From Parasulfitobacter algicola (lineage in GTDB: Bacteria; Pseudomonadota; Alphaproteobacteria; Rhodobacterales; Rhodobacteraceae), in the NCBI RefSeq assembly GCF_013315265.1, contig NZ_JABUFE010000004.1:62001-126000 (forward strand): a stretch of 64,000 nt of DNA. The letters run 5' to 3'. The position numbers were made by a program, and so were the translations under genes. Position 1 is the stretch's first letter. Each line of letters begins with the position of its first letter. Shown piece after piece: positions 25,798 through 35,270 of this stretch. The notes under the pieces were generated by a model. That model ran no database searches, was not told the DNA's origin, and saw only the letters and a program-made list of their open reading frames with translations.

Positions 25798-27138
25798 TCA
25801 CGCGGCCACAGTTTGCAGAAGTGTTCCCGCCAACGAGTTTGAGGAACTTTCCGTAATCTGCACACGGGCGATCTGGCCTTGCATGTCAGCGGGCGCGTGG
25901 ACGTGTACGGCATGCAGATATTCAGATTTTCCGATCAGCTGGCCTGGCAGGCGACCAGCTTTTTCAAACAGTACAGCAACTTCACGTCCGACCATTTGAT
26001 TCTGAATATCACGTTGTTGATCTTTCAACAAAGCTTGCAAACGTTGCAGGCGATCATTGGCAACATCCGGATCAATCTGCGCGCGTTCTGCCGCAGGGGT
26101 ACCCGGACGTGTGGAGTATTTAAAGGAATAGGCCTGACCGTATTTCACAGCCTCGACCAGCGCCATTGTATCTTCAAAATCCTGATCAGTTTCACCGGGA
26201 AAACCCACAATAAAATCACCTGACAGCAAAATGTCAGGGCGTGCGCCGCGAATGCGATCAATCAGATTAATGTATTCTTCGGCGGTGTGCTTGCGATTCA
26301 TCGCTTTTAAAATACGGTCGCTGCCGGATTGCACAGGCAGATGCAGATAGGGCATCAGTTTGTCGCACGTTCCATGTGCGTCGATCAGGGCATCATCCAT
26401 GTCATTTGGATGAGACGTCGTGAAACGGATGCGCTGCAGACCATCGATATCGTTTAATTGCCAGATCAGGTCAGCCAGCGTTACTTCACCGGTCGGTCCG
26501 GCCCCATGATACGCATTGACGTTCTGTCCCAACAAAGTGATTTCGCGCACACCACGATCGACCAAATCACGCGCTTCGGTCAGGATACGATCAGCAGGAC
26601 GCGATACCTCGGCCCCGCGGGTATAGGGCACCACGCAGAACGCGCAGAATTTGTCGCATCCTTCCTGCACTGTTAAAAACGCTGTCGGACCACGCTGCGC
26701 TTTGGGGCGGGCTTTCATATGTTCAAATTTATCTTCTTCTGGAAAATCCGTATCCAGCGCCTTGCGACCCTTGGCGACCTGTTCTTCCATCTGCGGTAAG
26801 CGGTGATAGCTTTGCGGGCCGACGACCAGATCAACCATAGGCTGACGGCGCATGATCTCTTGCCCTTCGGCCTGAGCCACACAACCAGCCACACCGATTT
26901 TCAGATCAGGCTTGGCCGCTTTCAGTCCTTTGAAACGCCCCAGTTCTGAATAAATTTTTTCCGCTGCCTTTTCGCGAATGTGACATGTGTTCAGCAAGAT
27001 CATGTCTGCATCATCGGGCGTGTCGGTCGACACATAACCTTTTTCGCCCAGAACCTCGGCCATGCGTTCGCTGTCATAGACATTCATCTGGCAGCCATAG
27101 GTTTTGATAAACAGCTTTTTTGGATCTTGCTTCGACAT
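25798..27138 (-). CDS. miaB: tRNA-2-methylthio-N6-dimethylallyladenosine synthase
   Basis: Radical SAM methylthiotransferase that modifies A37 of tRNAs reading U-starting codons. About 446 residues from ATG 27138 (GAGAA upstream). N-terminal UPF0004 domain with C16 in TYGCQMN and cysteines in LNTCHIRE and AGCVAQ; radical SAM site [18 protein letters not shown]-terminal TRAM domain from about residue 375. A longer frame to 27216 lacks support. Confidence 0.96.
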   Translation of the reverse strand: MSKQDPKKLFIKTYGCQMNVYDSERMAEVLGEKGYVSTDTPDDADMILLNTCHIREKAAEKIYSELGRFKGLKAAKPDLKIGVAGCVAQAEGQEIMRRQPMVDLVVGPQSYHRLPQMEEQVAKGRKALDTDFPEEDKFEHMKARPKAQRGPTAFLTVQEGCDKFCAFCVVPYTRGAEVSRPADRILTEARDLVDRGVREITLLGQNVNAYHGAGPTGEVTLADLIWQLNDIDGLQRIRFTTSHPNDMDDALIDAHGTCDKLMPYLHLPVQSGSDRILKAMNRKHTAEEYINLIDRIRGARPDILLSGDFIVGFPGETDQDFEDTMALVEAVKYGQAYSFKYSTRPGTPAAERAQIDPDVANDRLQRLQALLKDQQRDIQNQMVGREVAVLFEKAGRLPGQLIGKSEYLHAVHVHAPADMQGQIARVQITESSSNSLAGTLLQTVAA

Positions 27139-27239
27139 GGGACATTCTCGCTTGTGCGTTGGCGTTCTGTTACCCAAAAGGCAAACAGCTTGCAATGCAG
27201 AGCGTGTTTGCGGCAAATGACTTCAAGCAAAGGTGAGCA

Positions 27240-28103
27240 ATGCGTTTTGAGAGTTTACAACAGTTTTTAGCCGTAAAAAGCAGTATTTTGTCCAAAGGGC
27301 CGATTGCGATTATCCTGATCGAGGATGACGTAGAGCTTGAAACAACGTTGCGCCATCATCTGAATTTAGGGTTCCAGCAAATTTTGGCGATTGGACCTGA
27401 AACAATCCCCGTTCCGGATAGTATTGCAGGTGACGTAATCCACATCTGCGAAAATATCGTCAAAGCCGGTGAACGTGAAACTGTTATCAATCAGTTGATG
27501 GTGGCGGCCCCCGACATCTGGTTTTATTATTGTTTCAACGCAGAATACTTGTTTTTTCCATTCTGTGAAAGTCGCACGGTTGGGGAAATGCTGGCATTTC
27601 ACACAGAAGAGCGTCGCAAAGCAATGCTGACATATGTCATTGATTTATATGCAGGTGACTTGGGCGTAAATGACAACGCAGTATCCTTGACCGATGCGTA
27701 TCTGGATAAATCCGGATACTATTCGTTGGCCCGCAAGGATGCAGAAGGCACCACTAAAGACCGTCAGCTTGACTTTTTTGGTGGGCTGAAATGGCGGTTC
27801 GAAGAACACATTCCTTTTAAGCAACGCCGCATTGATCGGATCGGCCTTTTCAAAAGTGCGCCGGGGTTAAAGTTAACAGGCGAACATCTTTTGAATGAAG
27901 ACGAATACAACACATACGCCTGCCAGTGGCACCACAACCTGACGGCCGCCATTTGTTCATTTCGAACGGCCAAGGCTTTGATCCGAAATCCTGCATCACG
28001 ACCGCATATTTCAGGCTTCAAATGGCACAATTCAGTGCAATTTAAATGGAGCAGCCAACAATTGATGGATCTGGGCCTGATGGAACCGGGGCAGTGGTTT
28101 TAG
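27240..28103 (+). CDS. Glycosyltransferase-like protein of uncertain family
   Basis: Protein of 287 residues not firmly recognised. Its start resembles Glyco_tranf_2_4-type proteins: AIILIEDDVELETTLRHHLNLGF, later FNAEYLFFPFCESRTVGEML and DLYAGDLG, with a C-terminal SGFKWHNSVQFKWSSQQLM. AAGGTG precedes the ATG. It is divergent from miaB and sits at the left edge of the exopolysaccharide locus, but about 190 bases separate it from the next glycosyltransferase gene, so membership of that locus is unproven. Confidence 0.55.
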   Translation: MRFESLQQFLAVKSSILSKGPIAIILIEDDVELETTLRHHLNLGFQQILAIGPETIPVPDSIAGDVIHICENIVKAGERETVINQLMVAAPDIWFYYCFNAEYLFFPFCESRTVGEMLAFHTEERRKAMLTYVIDLYAGDLGVNDNAVSLTDAYLDKSGYYSLARKDAEGTTKDRQLDFFGGLKWRFEEHIPFKQRRIDRIGLFKSAPGLKLTGEHLLNEDEYNTYACQWHHNLTAAICSFRTAKALIRNPASRPHISGFKWHNSVQFKWSSQQLMDLGLMEPGQWF

Positions 28104-28291
28104 ATTTTTCCATAGCTGAAGAATAAAGCAACAGCGACCTTTGCAAGGCAAAGTGGTGGAAGCCCGCCGACGGATGGCAAAACCCTGCCGTTTCAGGCCA
28201 AGTTTTAATGCACCCAAAGACAGTCCCGTGATGTAACGGTATCGACGGGGCGGTGAAATTCGCTGTCCAAGCGAATACGAGGTTGGTTGAT

Positions 28292-29449
28292 TTGCGTATT
28301 CTTTATCTGGCACATGATCTGTCTGACGCTGCGATATGGCGCCGTGTTCACATGTTGAATACGGGCGGTGCTGTTGTTGATCTGGCCGGGTTTTCCCGTG
28401 CATCACCGGTTACCAAAGGCCCCGCAAAAACGATGACCTGCTTTGGTCTTACAAAAAATGGCGGCTTCATCCAGCGTATCGCGGCTGTGGGGCGCAGTTT
28501 TGCGACGATGCGAAAAAAGATACCGGGCACGCCAAAACCTGATCTGATAATAGCGCGCAATCTTGAGATGCTTGCGCTGTCAGGGCGGGTTCGCGCGCAA
28601 TTCGGCAGATCCGATATACCGATTGTGTACGAATGTCTGGATATTCATCATCTGATGCTGCGCCGCGATGTGATCGGGTGGGCACTGCGAAAGCTGGAAC
28701 GGGCTTTGATGCGCAAAACCTCGCTTTTGATCACCAGTTCACCGGGGTTCGTTCGGAATTATTTTGACCGTTTTGATCAGTGTGCCCCGCAAACTCAGAT
28801 TGTGGAAAACAAGATGCTGCAAAATGCTCCGCCGCATTTATCAAGAGTATCGGACGGCAAACTCAGCATCGGCTGGTTTGGTATTCTGCGGTGTCAAAAA
28901 TCGCTGCATTTTCTGGATCAAATCACGCGCAACACTGACGGTCGTATTCAGGTAAGCCTTCGCGGCAAGCCCGCCTATGATGTGATGCCCGACTTTGACC
29001 AGATTGTTGCAAACAATCCGTTTCTTCATTTTGGCGGGCCATATCGCTATCCGGATGATCTTGCGGATATTTACAGTCAGGTCGATCTGGCCTGGCTGCT
29101 GGATTTTTATCAGCAAGGCGAAAATTCGGACTGGTTGCTGCCCAATCGGCTGTACGAAGGCTGCGCGCATGGTGCTGTGCCACTGGTGCGCGCCACAACA
29201 GAAACCGCACGATTTCTTCAAAAACGGAAAATCGGCGCCATTATCGACACGAATGATGCGGATAAAATCGCAACGCAGCTTGAGGCGATAAATATAACCG
29301 TTGCAAGACGCGCCGTTCAATCAGAGCCGCAATCGACGTGGATTTGTTCGGATAAGGAATGCGCTGAGCTTGTCACAAAGCTCAGCCAGTTAAACATTCC
29401 GCAGATCAGCTTATCAAAACCCAAATCCGCCCTTCAGGATCAGACATGA
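28292..29449 (+). CDS. exoL: Glycosyltransferase in the exoL position (ExoL-like)
   Basis: About 385 residues. The TTG at 28292 is preferred: ACGAGG lies nine bases upstream and the protein then begins LRILYLAHDLSDAAIWRRVHML, as expected for this family; GTG at 28253 is the longer option. Further motifs: IARNLEMLAL, YECLDIHHLML, LSIGWFGILRC and a C-terminal NRLYEGCAHGAVPLVRA typical of GT-B enzymes. Its stop overlaps exoA by ATGA; the order exoL-exoA-exoM matches the Sinorhizobium succinoglycan locus, which is why I propose ExoL. Confidence 0.7.
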   Translation: MRILYLAHDLSDAAIWRRVHMLNTGGAVVDLAGFSRASPVTKGPAKTMTCFGLTKNGGFIQRIAAVGRSFATMRKKIPGTPKPDLIIARNLEMLALSGRVRAQFGRSDIPIVYECLDIHHLMLRRDVIGWALRKLERALMRKTSLLITSSPGFVRNYFDRFDQCAPQTQIVENKMLQNAPPHLSRVSDGKLSIGWFGILRCQKSLHFLDQITRNTDGRIQVSLRGKPAYDVMPDFDQIVANNPFLHFGGPYRYPDDLADIYSQVDLAWLLDFYQQGENSDWLLPNRLYEGCAHGAVPLVRATTETARFLQKRKIGAIIDTNDADKIATQLEAINITVARRAVQSEPQSTWICSDKECAELVTKLSQLNIPQISLSKPKSALQDQT

Positions 29450-30456
29450 GGTCGCAAGTGCAACGCGTTTTAATCGTGATCCCCTGCCTGAACGAAATTG
29501 CTCACATAGGTGGGTTGTTAACACAGCTTTTGCCATTTGCACACAAAACGAACGCCCGTATTGTTGTTGCAGATGGCGGCAGCACCGATGGAACGGTTGA
29601 AACCGTTCGAACCGCCTCAGATATCGATCCCCGCGTGATTCTGATGCATAATCCCAAACGTCTGCAAAGCGCGGGGATCAACCTGGCTGTTGCGCGCTAT
29701 GGTGATGGCGCAGATGTGTTGATCCGTATTGATGCCCACAGCCGTTATCCTGATGACTATTGCGACGTGCTGTTGGCCGAAGCAGCCAAGACGAGCGCTA
29801 CCAGTATAACGGTTGGTATGATCGCCGAAGGTAAAAGCGGTATTCAGGCTATTAATGCGGCAGTTCAAAATTCAGCCCTTGGAACAGGCGGATCAAAGCA
29901 TCGCGCGCATTCAAGCGGCACATATGTTGTACATGGCCACCACGCGCTGATGCGCATTGACGCATTCCGACAGGTGGGCGGATATAACGAAACCTTCAGT
30001 CATAATGAAGACGCTGAATTAGATTGGCGATTGATCCGCGCGGGTCACAAAATCTGGCTGACCAGCGATACGTTCATTACTTATTTTCCACGTGATAGCT
30101 TTGGCGCATTGGCACGTCAGTATTTTAACTATGGCCATGGCCGCGCCCGTACGATGCTGGAACACCAAATGACACCACAGCTGCGCCAACTGGTTGTGAT
30201 CATGGTAATGCCTGCACTGATGTTTGGCTTTTTAGCACCTTTGTCACTGTTGGCCACAGTGCCGGCCTTGGTATGGGCAATGGCGTGTTTGATTGGCGGG
30301 ATCGCGATCGCAGCAAGGCACAGATCCCCCAAGTTTGTAATGACTGCAGTGTCAGCCGCCATTATGCATGCCAGTTGGTCTGCCGGGTTCTGGATCAACC
30401 TGCTGCAAGGCGTGTTCAGACCGTTGAAACCCAAAACAGCAGCCCAAACCCAATGA
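29446..30456 (+). CDS. exoA: Succinoglycan-type glycosyltransferase ExoA
   Basis: GT2 enzyme of 336 residues; in the succinoglycan pathway ExoA adds an early glucose to the lipid-linked galactose. Motifs: VIPCLNEIAHIG, VADGGSTDGT, the DxD equivalent RIDAHSRYPDDY, and GYNETFSHNEDAELDWRL. The C-terminal third has hydrophobic segments (VVIMVMPALMFGFLAPLSLL, ALVWAMACLIGGIAI) anchoring it to the inner membrane. The ATG overlaps the upstream stop and its own stop overlaps exoM. Confidence 0.85.
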   Translation: MRSQVQRVLIVIPCLNEIAHIGGLLTQLLPFAHKTNARIVVADGGSTDGTVETVRTASDIDPRVILMHNPKRLQSAGINLAVARYGDGADVLIRIDAHSRYPDDYCDVLLAEAAKTSATSITVGMIAEGKSGIQAINAAVQNSALGTGGSKHRAHSSGTYVVHGHHALMRIDAFRQVGGYNETFSHNEDAELDWRLIRAGHKIWLTSDTFITYFPRDSFGALARQYFNYGHGRARTMLEHQMTPQLRQLVVIMVMPALMFGFLAPLSLLATVPALVWAMACLIGGIAIAARHRSPKFVMTAVSAAIMHASWSAGFWINLLQGVFRPLKPKTAAQTQ

Positions 30457-31367
30457 ATGTCGATATCTGCATATGCACGTTCCAACGACCATGCGTGATA
30501 CGAACCCTGAAAAGTATTGCGGATATGAACGTACCAAAAGACGTCATTTTACAGGTGATTGTCGTAGATAATGATGTGTCACCAACCGCAAAGCCGATGA
30601 TTAAGGCGTTTCAGGATACTGCGGATTTTCCTGTGATCTATGCCCATAAACCTGCAGGCAATATCTCAATCGCGCGCAATGGGGCGCTTGAGATTAGTAA
30701 AGCGCGATTTTTGGCATTCATCGACGATGATGAGACAGTTTCACGCGATTGGTTGATGCATCTGCTGGATACCCAAGCCCAAACTGGTGCTGGTGTCGTG
30801 CTTGGTCCGGTTCAGGCAACATATATGCCACATGCGCCAAAATGGATGAAACAGGGCGTATTTCACGACACGAAACCAGTTTGGGTGAACGGTCAAATCC
30901 AGACAGGCTATACTTGCAATGTGTTATTAGATCGCGATCAGATGGCTTTTAACGACCTAACCTTTGATTTGGAAAAGGGGCAAACCGGGGGCGAGGATAC
31001 CAGCTTTTTCCATCAGCTTTTCGAACGCGATGTTCTTTTTGCCTTTGCACCTCAAGCTGTCGTGTCCGAGGCCGTTCCTGATATCCGTGCGACACTGAAA
31101 TGGCTCGCAGAGCGGCGGAAGCGGATGGGGCAAACGCAGGCAGAAGTCTATTATCAGGATCTTGGTTTAGCTGGCAAATGCAAGGTATTGGCTTTGTCTG
31201 CTGCGAAAATTGCATTCTGCATGGTCGGGGCCGCCCTGACTATACCACTGGCACATAAGCGAAATGCCTGGTTTCTAAGGGGAATGCTGCATGTGGGTGT
31301 GATCAGCGCCTTGTTTGGCGCCCGTGCCATTACGCCTTATGGGCTGGCTGACAAGACCGCAGGCTAA
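30453..31367 (+). CDS. exoM: Succinoglycan-type glycosyltransferase ExoM
   Basis: GT2 enzyme of 304 residues resembling ExoM, which adds a glucose to the growing repeat unit. Motifs: DICICTFQRPCVIRTLKSI, IVVDNDVSPTAK, the nucleotide-sugar site FLAFIDDDETVSRDWL and GGEDTSFFHQLF. A hydrophobic C-terminal stretch (ALSAAKIAFCMVGAALTIPLA) suggests membrane association. ATGA overlap with exoA. A longer frame from 30273 lies inside exoA and is not used. Confidence 0.85.
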   Translation: MNVDICICTFQRPCVIRTLKSIADMNVPKDVILQVIVVDNDVSPTAKPMIKAFQDTADFPVIYAHKPAGNISIARNGALEISKARFLAFIDDDETVSRDWLMHLLDTQAQTGAGVVLGPVQATYMPHAPKWMKQGVFHDTKPVWVNGQIQTGYTCNVLLDRDQMAFNDLTFDLEKGQTGGEDTSFFHQLFERDVLFAFAPQAVVSEAVPDIRATLKWLAERRKRMGQTQAEVYYQDLGLAGKCKVLALSAAKIAFCMVGAALTIPLAHKRNAWFLRGMLHVGVISALFGARAITPYGLADKTAG

Positions 31368-31532
31368 AATGCATCGCCTAAAATATAAGCAGATATCTCC
31401 GCCATGCGCGGAAACGCAGCAGATGTCAGTGCTGGTACCCCTGCGGGATGCCCACCGCCTATTGATAGCTGTAATCAAAGTGACGAGACGGGCAAAAAAC
31501 ATGCAAGCCCACAAGATAATTGGAAGCACAAG

Positions 31533-33842
31533 ATGACACGTATTGGCCTTCGATTTAATGAAAGTGCAAATGTGATCCAACAGGGCGACATGGCCGAGCC
31601 GATTAGCTTTGACCGTTTACTGGTCAGTTTGCGGCGCCAGCGTACGGCGATCGCAATTTGTGCCTGTCTTGGTGTTTTGATGGGGATCTTCTATCTGGCG
31701 ACGACACCCCAGGTTTATTGGGCCGAAGCACAGGTTTTGGTTGATAATCGCGTCAATAAAATCGTTGAACAAGCGGCCGCAACCGCAGACGGAATAAACG
31801 ATGACGCAGGCATTCAGAACGAAATCCACGTGGTTAAATCCGCGCCAATTGCCCGTCAGGTGGTCGATAAACTTGATCTGGCAAACAATCAAAGTTTCCG
31901 AAATCCACCCGAGTCATTCATAGGGAAAACAGTGGGCGGTACACGCAGGTTTGTTAGCAATTTACTGGGCGGTCGCCCTGCACCGCAGACACCGTCAAAC
32001 GCAGTTGATGATGCTGCATACATGCGCGAACTTATCGCGCAGAATTTGCAAAAATCCATCCGTGTCACGCGCGTTGGGCAAAGTTATGTCCTTAGCATTG
32101 GCTATGTTTCGCATGATCCTAAGCTGGCCGCTGATATTACCAACGCCTTTGCGAATGCCTATCTTGACGATCAACTGAATGCCAATCTTGAGACGACCGA
32201 ACGTACCTTGGTGTGGATGCAGGATCAATTATCAGAACTTGCGATCAGCTCTCAGCAGGCTGCGCTTGAAACTGAACGCTTTCGCGCAGACAACAACCTG
32301 ACTGCAACCGAAGGGCAATTGATCACCGAACAGCGCCTGGATCAACTGAACACACAACTTGCGCTGGCCGAAGCCGATGCTGCAAAAGCCGAAGCCATGA
32401 TGCAACGGTTTCAAACTTTGATTGATCGCGATCCAGCCGAAATTATAAATCCAGGCGAATTGGTGAACACAACTGATGACATGCAGTTGGCTGAACTTGA
32501 GACACGGTATTCGAATGTGTCCAGCAGGTTGGAAGACGTCATCACACAATTCGGACCCGAACACCCTCAGGCCCTGATCCTGATCCGCCAACAGCAGGAA
32601 TTGTCAGGCGCACTGCGCCGTGAATTAACCCGCATTTACAACGAAGTCAGCGCCGAAGCCCAGATTGAAGAAGCCCGGGTCAATGCGTTGCGCCAAAGTG
32701 TGGCCGGTGCAACAATGCAAAACGCGCAAGCGACCCAAGCCCAAGTCGAACTGCAAAACCTTGAAAAACGGGCCGATGCGCTGGCCAGCATTTATCAGAA
32801 TTTTCTAAGCCAATATCAGGCCATCGAACAACAGCAGAGCTTTCCAGTCACGAACTTTCGTATTCTGGTTGACGCAACACTGCCCCGCGATGCCGCAGGG
32901 CCGCGCAAATCCAATGTTTTGATGACAAGTCTGGTATTGGGTCTGCTTCTTGGTCTGGCCGTAATGGCTTTGCGTGAATTTCGCGAACGGTTTTTCCGCA
33001 CGGCAGAAGATGTGGAAACAGAAACCGATCAGAATTTCCTAGGCTATCTGCCTTTGCCGGAAAAATCCCAAAGTGGTTTTCTAACGCTGCCCTTTGTCAG
33101 TAAACCCAAACCCGTGCCATCGCTTGATCTGGATACGGCATCGCGTGTGTTACGCGAACCTCGGTCTGTTTTTGCGGAAACATTGCGGAATGTACGTTTT
33201 GCCCTTGGCGTCACAACCGAAGACAACACCTGTAAAGTGCTTGGCATCACCTCTGCCCTGCCCGGCGAAGGGAAATCAACAGTGTCATCAAATCTTGCGC
33301 TTTTACTTGCGATGTCTGGGCACAAAACATTGTTGATCGACGCTGATATTCGAAATCCTGGTCTGACACGGGCATTAAATATTCCCCGTAAGAAATCAGG
33401 CATTCTGACATATCTTATGGGCGATGAAACGCTGGAAAATGTTATTATCGGCCATGACGTCGAAAAACTGCATATTGTGCCATGCTTTTCCAATGACCGG
33501 CTGTCACATTACACAGAGCTTTTGTCTTCAAAGCGGATGCAGGTGCTTCTCGCCACGGCTCAGCAAAAATATAGCTATGTGATCGTCGATCTGCCGCCCC
33601 TTAGCCCTGTGGTGGATGCCAAGGTGATTGAGCCTTTGTTGCAAAAATTCCTGCTGGTCGCAGCTTGGGGTGATACACCCCGCGGATTACTGCGTCAGCA
33701 ATTGCGGTTGAACCCGAAAATCGCACAAAAATCACTTGGTGTTGTGTTGAACAAAGTTGATATGAACACGTTGCAAAGCTATGCACCTGCGGACACAAGT
33801 GACGCATACATCAATACCTATAGCGGCTATCATACGACGTAG
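31533..33842 (+). CDS. exoP: ExoP/Wzc-type polysaccharide co-polymerase with tyrosine-kinase domain
   Basis: Inner-membrane chain-length regulator of about 769 residues. Wzz domain with TM1 near residue 35-55 (IAICACLGVLMGIFYLA), a long periplasmic coiled coil (about 200-430), TM2 near 465-485 (VLMTSLVLGLLLGLAVMA), then the BY-kinase: Walker A ALPGEGKST near 575, Walker A' LLIDADIRNP near 600, Walker B VIVDLPPLSP near 683. The tail has four tyrosines, likely autophosphorylation sites. GGAAG precedes ATG 31533; ATG 31590 is an alternative. Confidence 0.9.
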   Translation: MTRIGLRFNESANVIQQGDMAEPISFDRLLVSLRRQRTAIAICACLGVLMGIFYLATTPQVYWAEAQVLVDNRVNKIVEQAAATADGINDDAGIQNEIHVVKSAPIARQVVDKLDLANNQSFRNPPESFIGKTVGGTRRFVSNLLGGRPAPQTPSNAVDDAAYMRELIAQNLQKSIRVTRVGQSYVLSIGYVSHDPKLAADITNAFANAYLDDQLNANLETTERTLVWMQDQLSELAISSQQAALETERFRADNNLTATEGQLITEQRLDQLNTQLALAEADAAKAEAMMQRFQTLIDRDPAEIINPGELVNTTDDMQLAELETRYSNVSSRLEDVITQFGPEHPQALILIRQQQELSGALRRELTRIYNEVSAEAQIEEARVNALRQSVAGATMQNAQATQAQVELQNLEKRADALASIYQNFLSQYQAIEQQQSFPVTNFRILVDATLPRDAAGPRKSNVLMTSLVLGLLLGLAVMALREFRERFFRTAEDVETETDQNFLGYLPLPEKSQSGFLTLPFVSKPKPVPSLDLDTASRVLREPRSVFAETLRNVRFALGVTTEDNTCKVLGITSALPGEGKSTVSSNLALLLAMSGHKTLLIDADIRNPGLTRALNIPRKKSGILTYLMGDETLENVIIGHDVEKLHIVPCFSNDRLSHYTELLSSKRMQVLLATAQQKYSYVIVDLPPLSPVVDAKVIEPLLQKFLLVAAWGDTPRGLLRQQLRLNPKIAQKSLGVVLNKVDMNTLQSYAPADTSDAYINTYSGYHTT

Positions 33843-34034
33843 AACTGCTTGATTTATCGACACTTGCCCGAAATTTGACCCCGAAATGTCCAGAAGATAC
33901 CACTTCAGTGACCTTGCTTGACGGCAGCTTTCTGCTTATTGTTGCTTTAACAAATTCGAAATGCAGCTTGGGGAAATCCCTTTGGAAAATGTCCAGAAAG
34001 GACGCCAACGGGATGCATGGAGGCAAGCGGTTAC

Positions 34035-34280
34035 ATGCGGATATATGCATTCATAGCTTTGCTATTGATCGCTGTTGGTGCGGTCTTTATTTGGTCGGCT
34101 TCTAATGATGCGACTTGGGGTGTCATTGCACTACGTGTTCTGGTCACCCTTGTCGCGCTTCAATTTGGATATTTGTTGATGATTGTGCTTTGGTCTTTCT
34201 GGGGCAAGGATGTATCTGCACCCCCGCAACAATCCACACCAATCATGCCATCACAGACGACTAAAACGGAAAATCGCTAA
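34035..34280 (+). CDS. ExoX/SyrA-like small membrane protein (exopolysaccharide repressor family)
   Basis: About 81 residues with two membrane helices (IYAFIALLLIAVGAVFIW and VLVTLVALQFGYLLMIVLW) and a polar tail rich in Pro, Gln and Thr. The QFGYLLMIVLW segment and layout resemble the ExoX/SyrA family. In rhizobia ExoX lowers succinoglycan synthesis, probably by acting on ExoY. GGAGGC lies ten bases before ATG 34035; ATG 34017 would add six residues. It shares CTAA with the converging glycosyltransferase stop. Confidence 0.6.
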   Translation: MRIYAFIALLLIAVGAVFIWSASNDATWGVIALRVLVTLVALQFGYLLMIVLWSFWGKDVSAPPQQSTPIMPSQTTKTENR

Positions 34281-35263
34281 ATCTGACCATTGTGGCGTTC
34301 AATAAAATGGTCCAAACTATCATCCGTTCGTCCAACTGTTTGAATAAGCAGCCCGCGCGCCAGTAGTCGCAGTTTTTGATAAAGCCCAAGCGCATTACCG
34401 GTGTTCAGGGAAATTAGCGCTTTGACCAATCCTGTTGCCCGCTTTTCAGGATCAAAGGCAAAACGATCCGTTTTGATAAAATCAGCCGTATGCCCCCGAC
34501 GCCAGGCATTTCGCTGCAGCTTTTGGATAGCACGTTTCAAATCCAGTTCACGCCGCAGATATGACGTCGCATTTCCCAGATCACGGGTGGTGTCTTTGCC
34601 ATTTTCAGCCCAGATGGCCAAAGGGTGCAAGGCCACATAAATTGGTTCAGTAATCGCATAGGTACGCATGTATTCCTGTAATGTCGCGGTGCAATCGACA
34701 CCAATTTCAAGATCGGTGACGGCATCACTGCCCCAAAACAAGCCACCGTTCGATACACCGATATCGGCAAGCAGGGACAACCGGAATGTCGCGGGATCAT
34801 ACGTCCCTTCACGGTATTTTTCTTCAAGAATACCGGTTTCGCTTAGCCGGGCATGATCGGTCCCACTGGCATATTCGATCAGTTGATTACGAAAGACGAT
34901 CTGAACGTTGTGATCATTGCAGATACGGATGTTGTCACGGATAAAATCCGGAAGGATCAGATTATCGTCCTCGACCACACAAAAATACTGCGCATCATGG
35001 GGGTTATCACGACTAAAGCATGCGTCGATATTTCTTGAGGCAAACTTTTGCGGCACATTCGCATTATAGTGCACGCGTGCATCGCCCAGCCCTTGCACAA
35101 CCTTGCGACCAGATTGCGCAGGATCATCATCATAAACGTCGCAAACCCAGTTTTGCCATGTTTGATCAACCATCGACTGCAAACACCGCCGCAGCGCATC
35201 GCCCCTTTTGTAAGTGGGCGTTCTGATGTGAACCAAGGGCTGTTGTGTTTGTAACATCTTCAT
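34277..35263 (-). CDS. GT2 family glycosyltransferase
   Basis: About 328 residues. GT-A features: HIRTPTYKRGDALRRCLQSM, VCDVYDDDPAQSG and the acidic FCVVEDDNLILPDFI in place of the usual DxD. The C-terminal part (DLKRAIQKLQRNAWRRG) is basic. It starts seven bases after the stop of the next GT2 gene, so they form one operon. The sequence does not say which sugar it adds; ExoU- or ExoW-like steps are possible. A weak ribosome site; ATG 35257 is an alternative. Confidence 0.75.
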   Translation of the reverse strand: MKMLQTQQPLVHIRTPTYKRGDALRRCLQSMVDQTWQNWVCDVYDDDPAQSGRKVVQGLGDARVHYNANVPQKFASRNIDACFSRDNPHDAQYFCVVEDDNLILPDFIRDNIRICNDHNVQIVFRNQLIEYASGTDHARLSETGILEEKYREGTYDPATFRLSLLADIGVSNGGLFWGSDAVTDLEIGVDCTATLQEYMRTYAITEPIYVALHPLAIWAENGKDTTRDLGNATSYLRRELDLKRAIQKLQRNAWRRGHTADFIKTDRFAFDPEKRATGLVKALISLNTGNALGLYQKLRLLARGLLIQTVGRTDDSLDHFIERHNGQI

Positions 35264-35270
35264 TATCAGA

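Noticed and set aside
27290-27380. Receiver domain in the protein at 27240, from the LIEDDVELETTLRHHL segment
   Set aside because: No phospho-acceptor Asp follows at the expected distance, nor the Thr and Lys motifs; the rest looks like a glycosyltransferase-type protein.
28104-28291. tmRNA or other structured RNA before the ExoL-like gene
   Set aside because: Short pairings (TTTGC/GCAAA, TTCGC/GCGAA) occur, but no tmRNA-like ends, tag frame or tRNA-like fold could be made.
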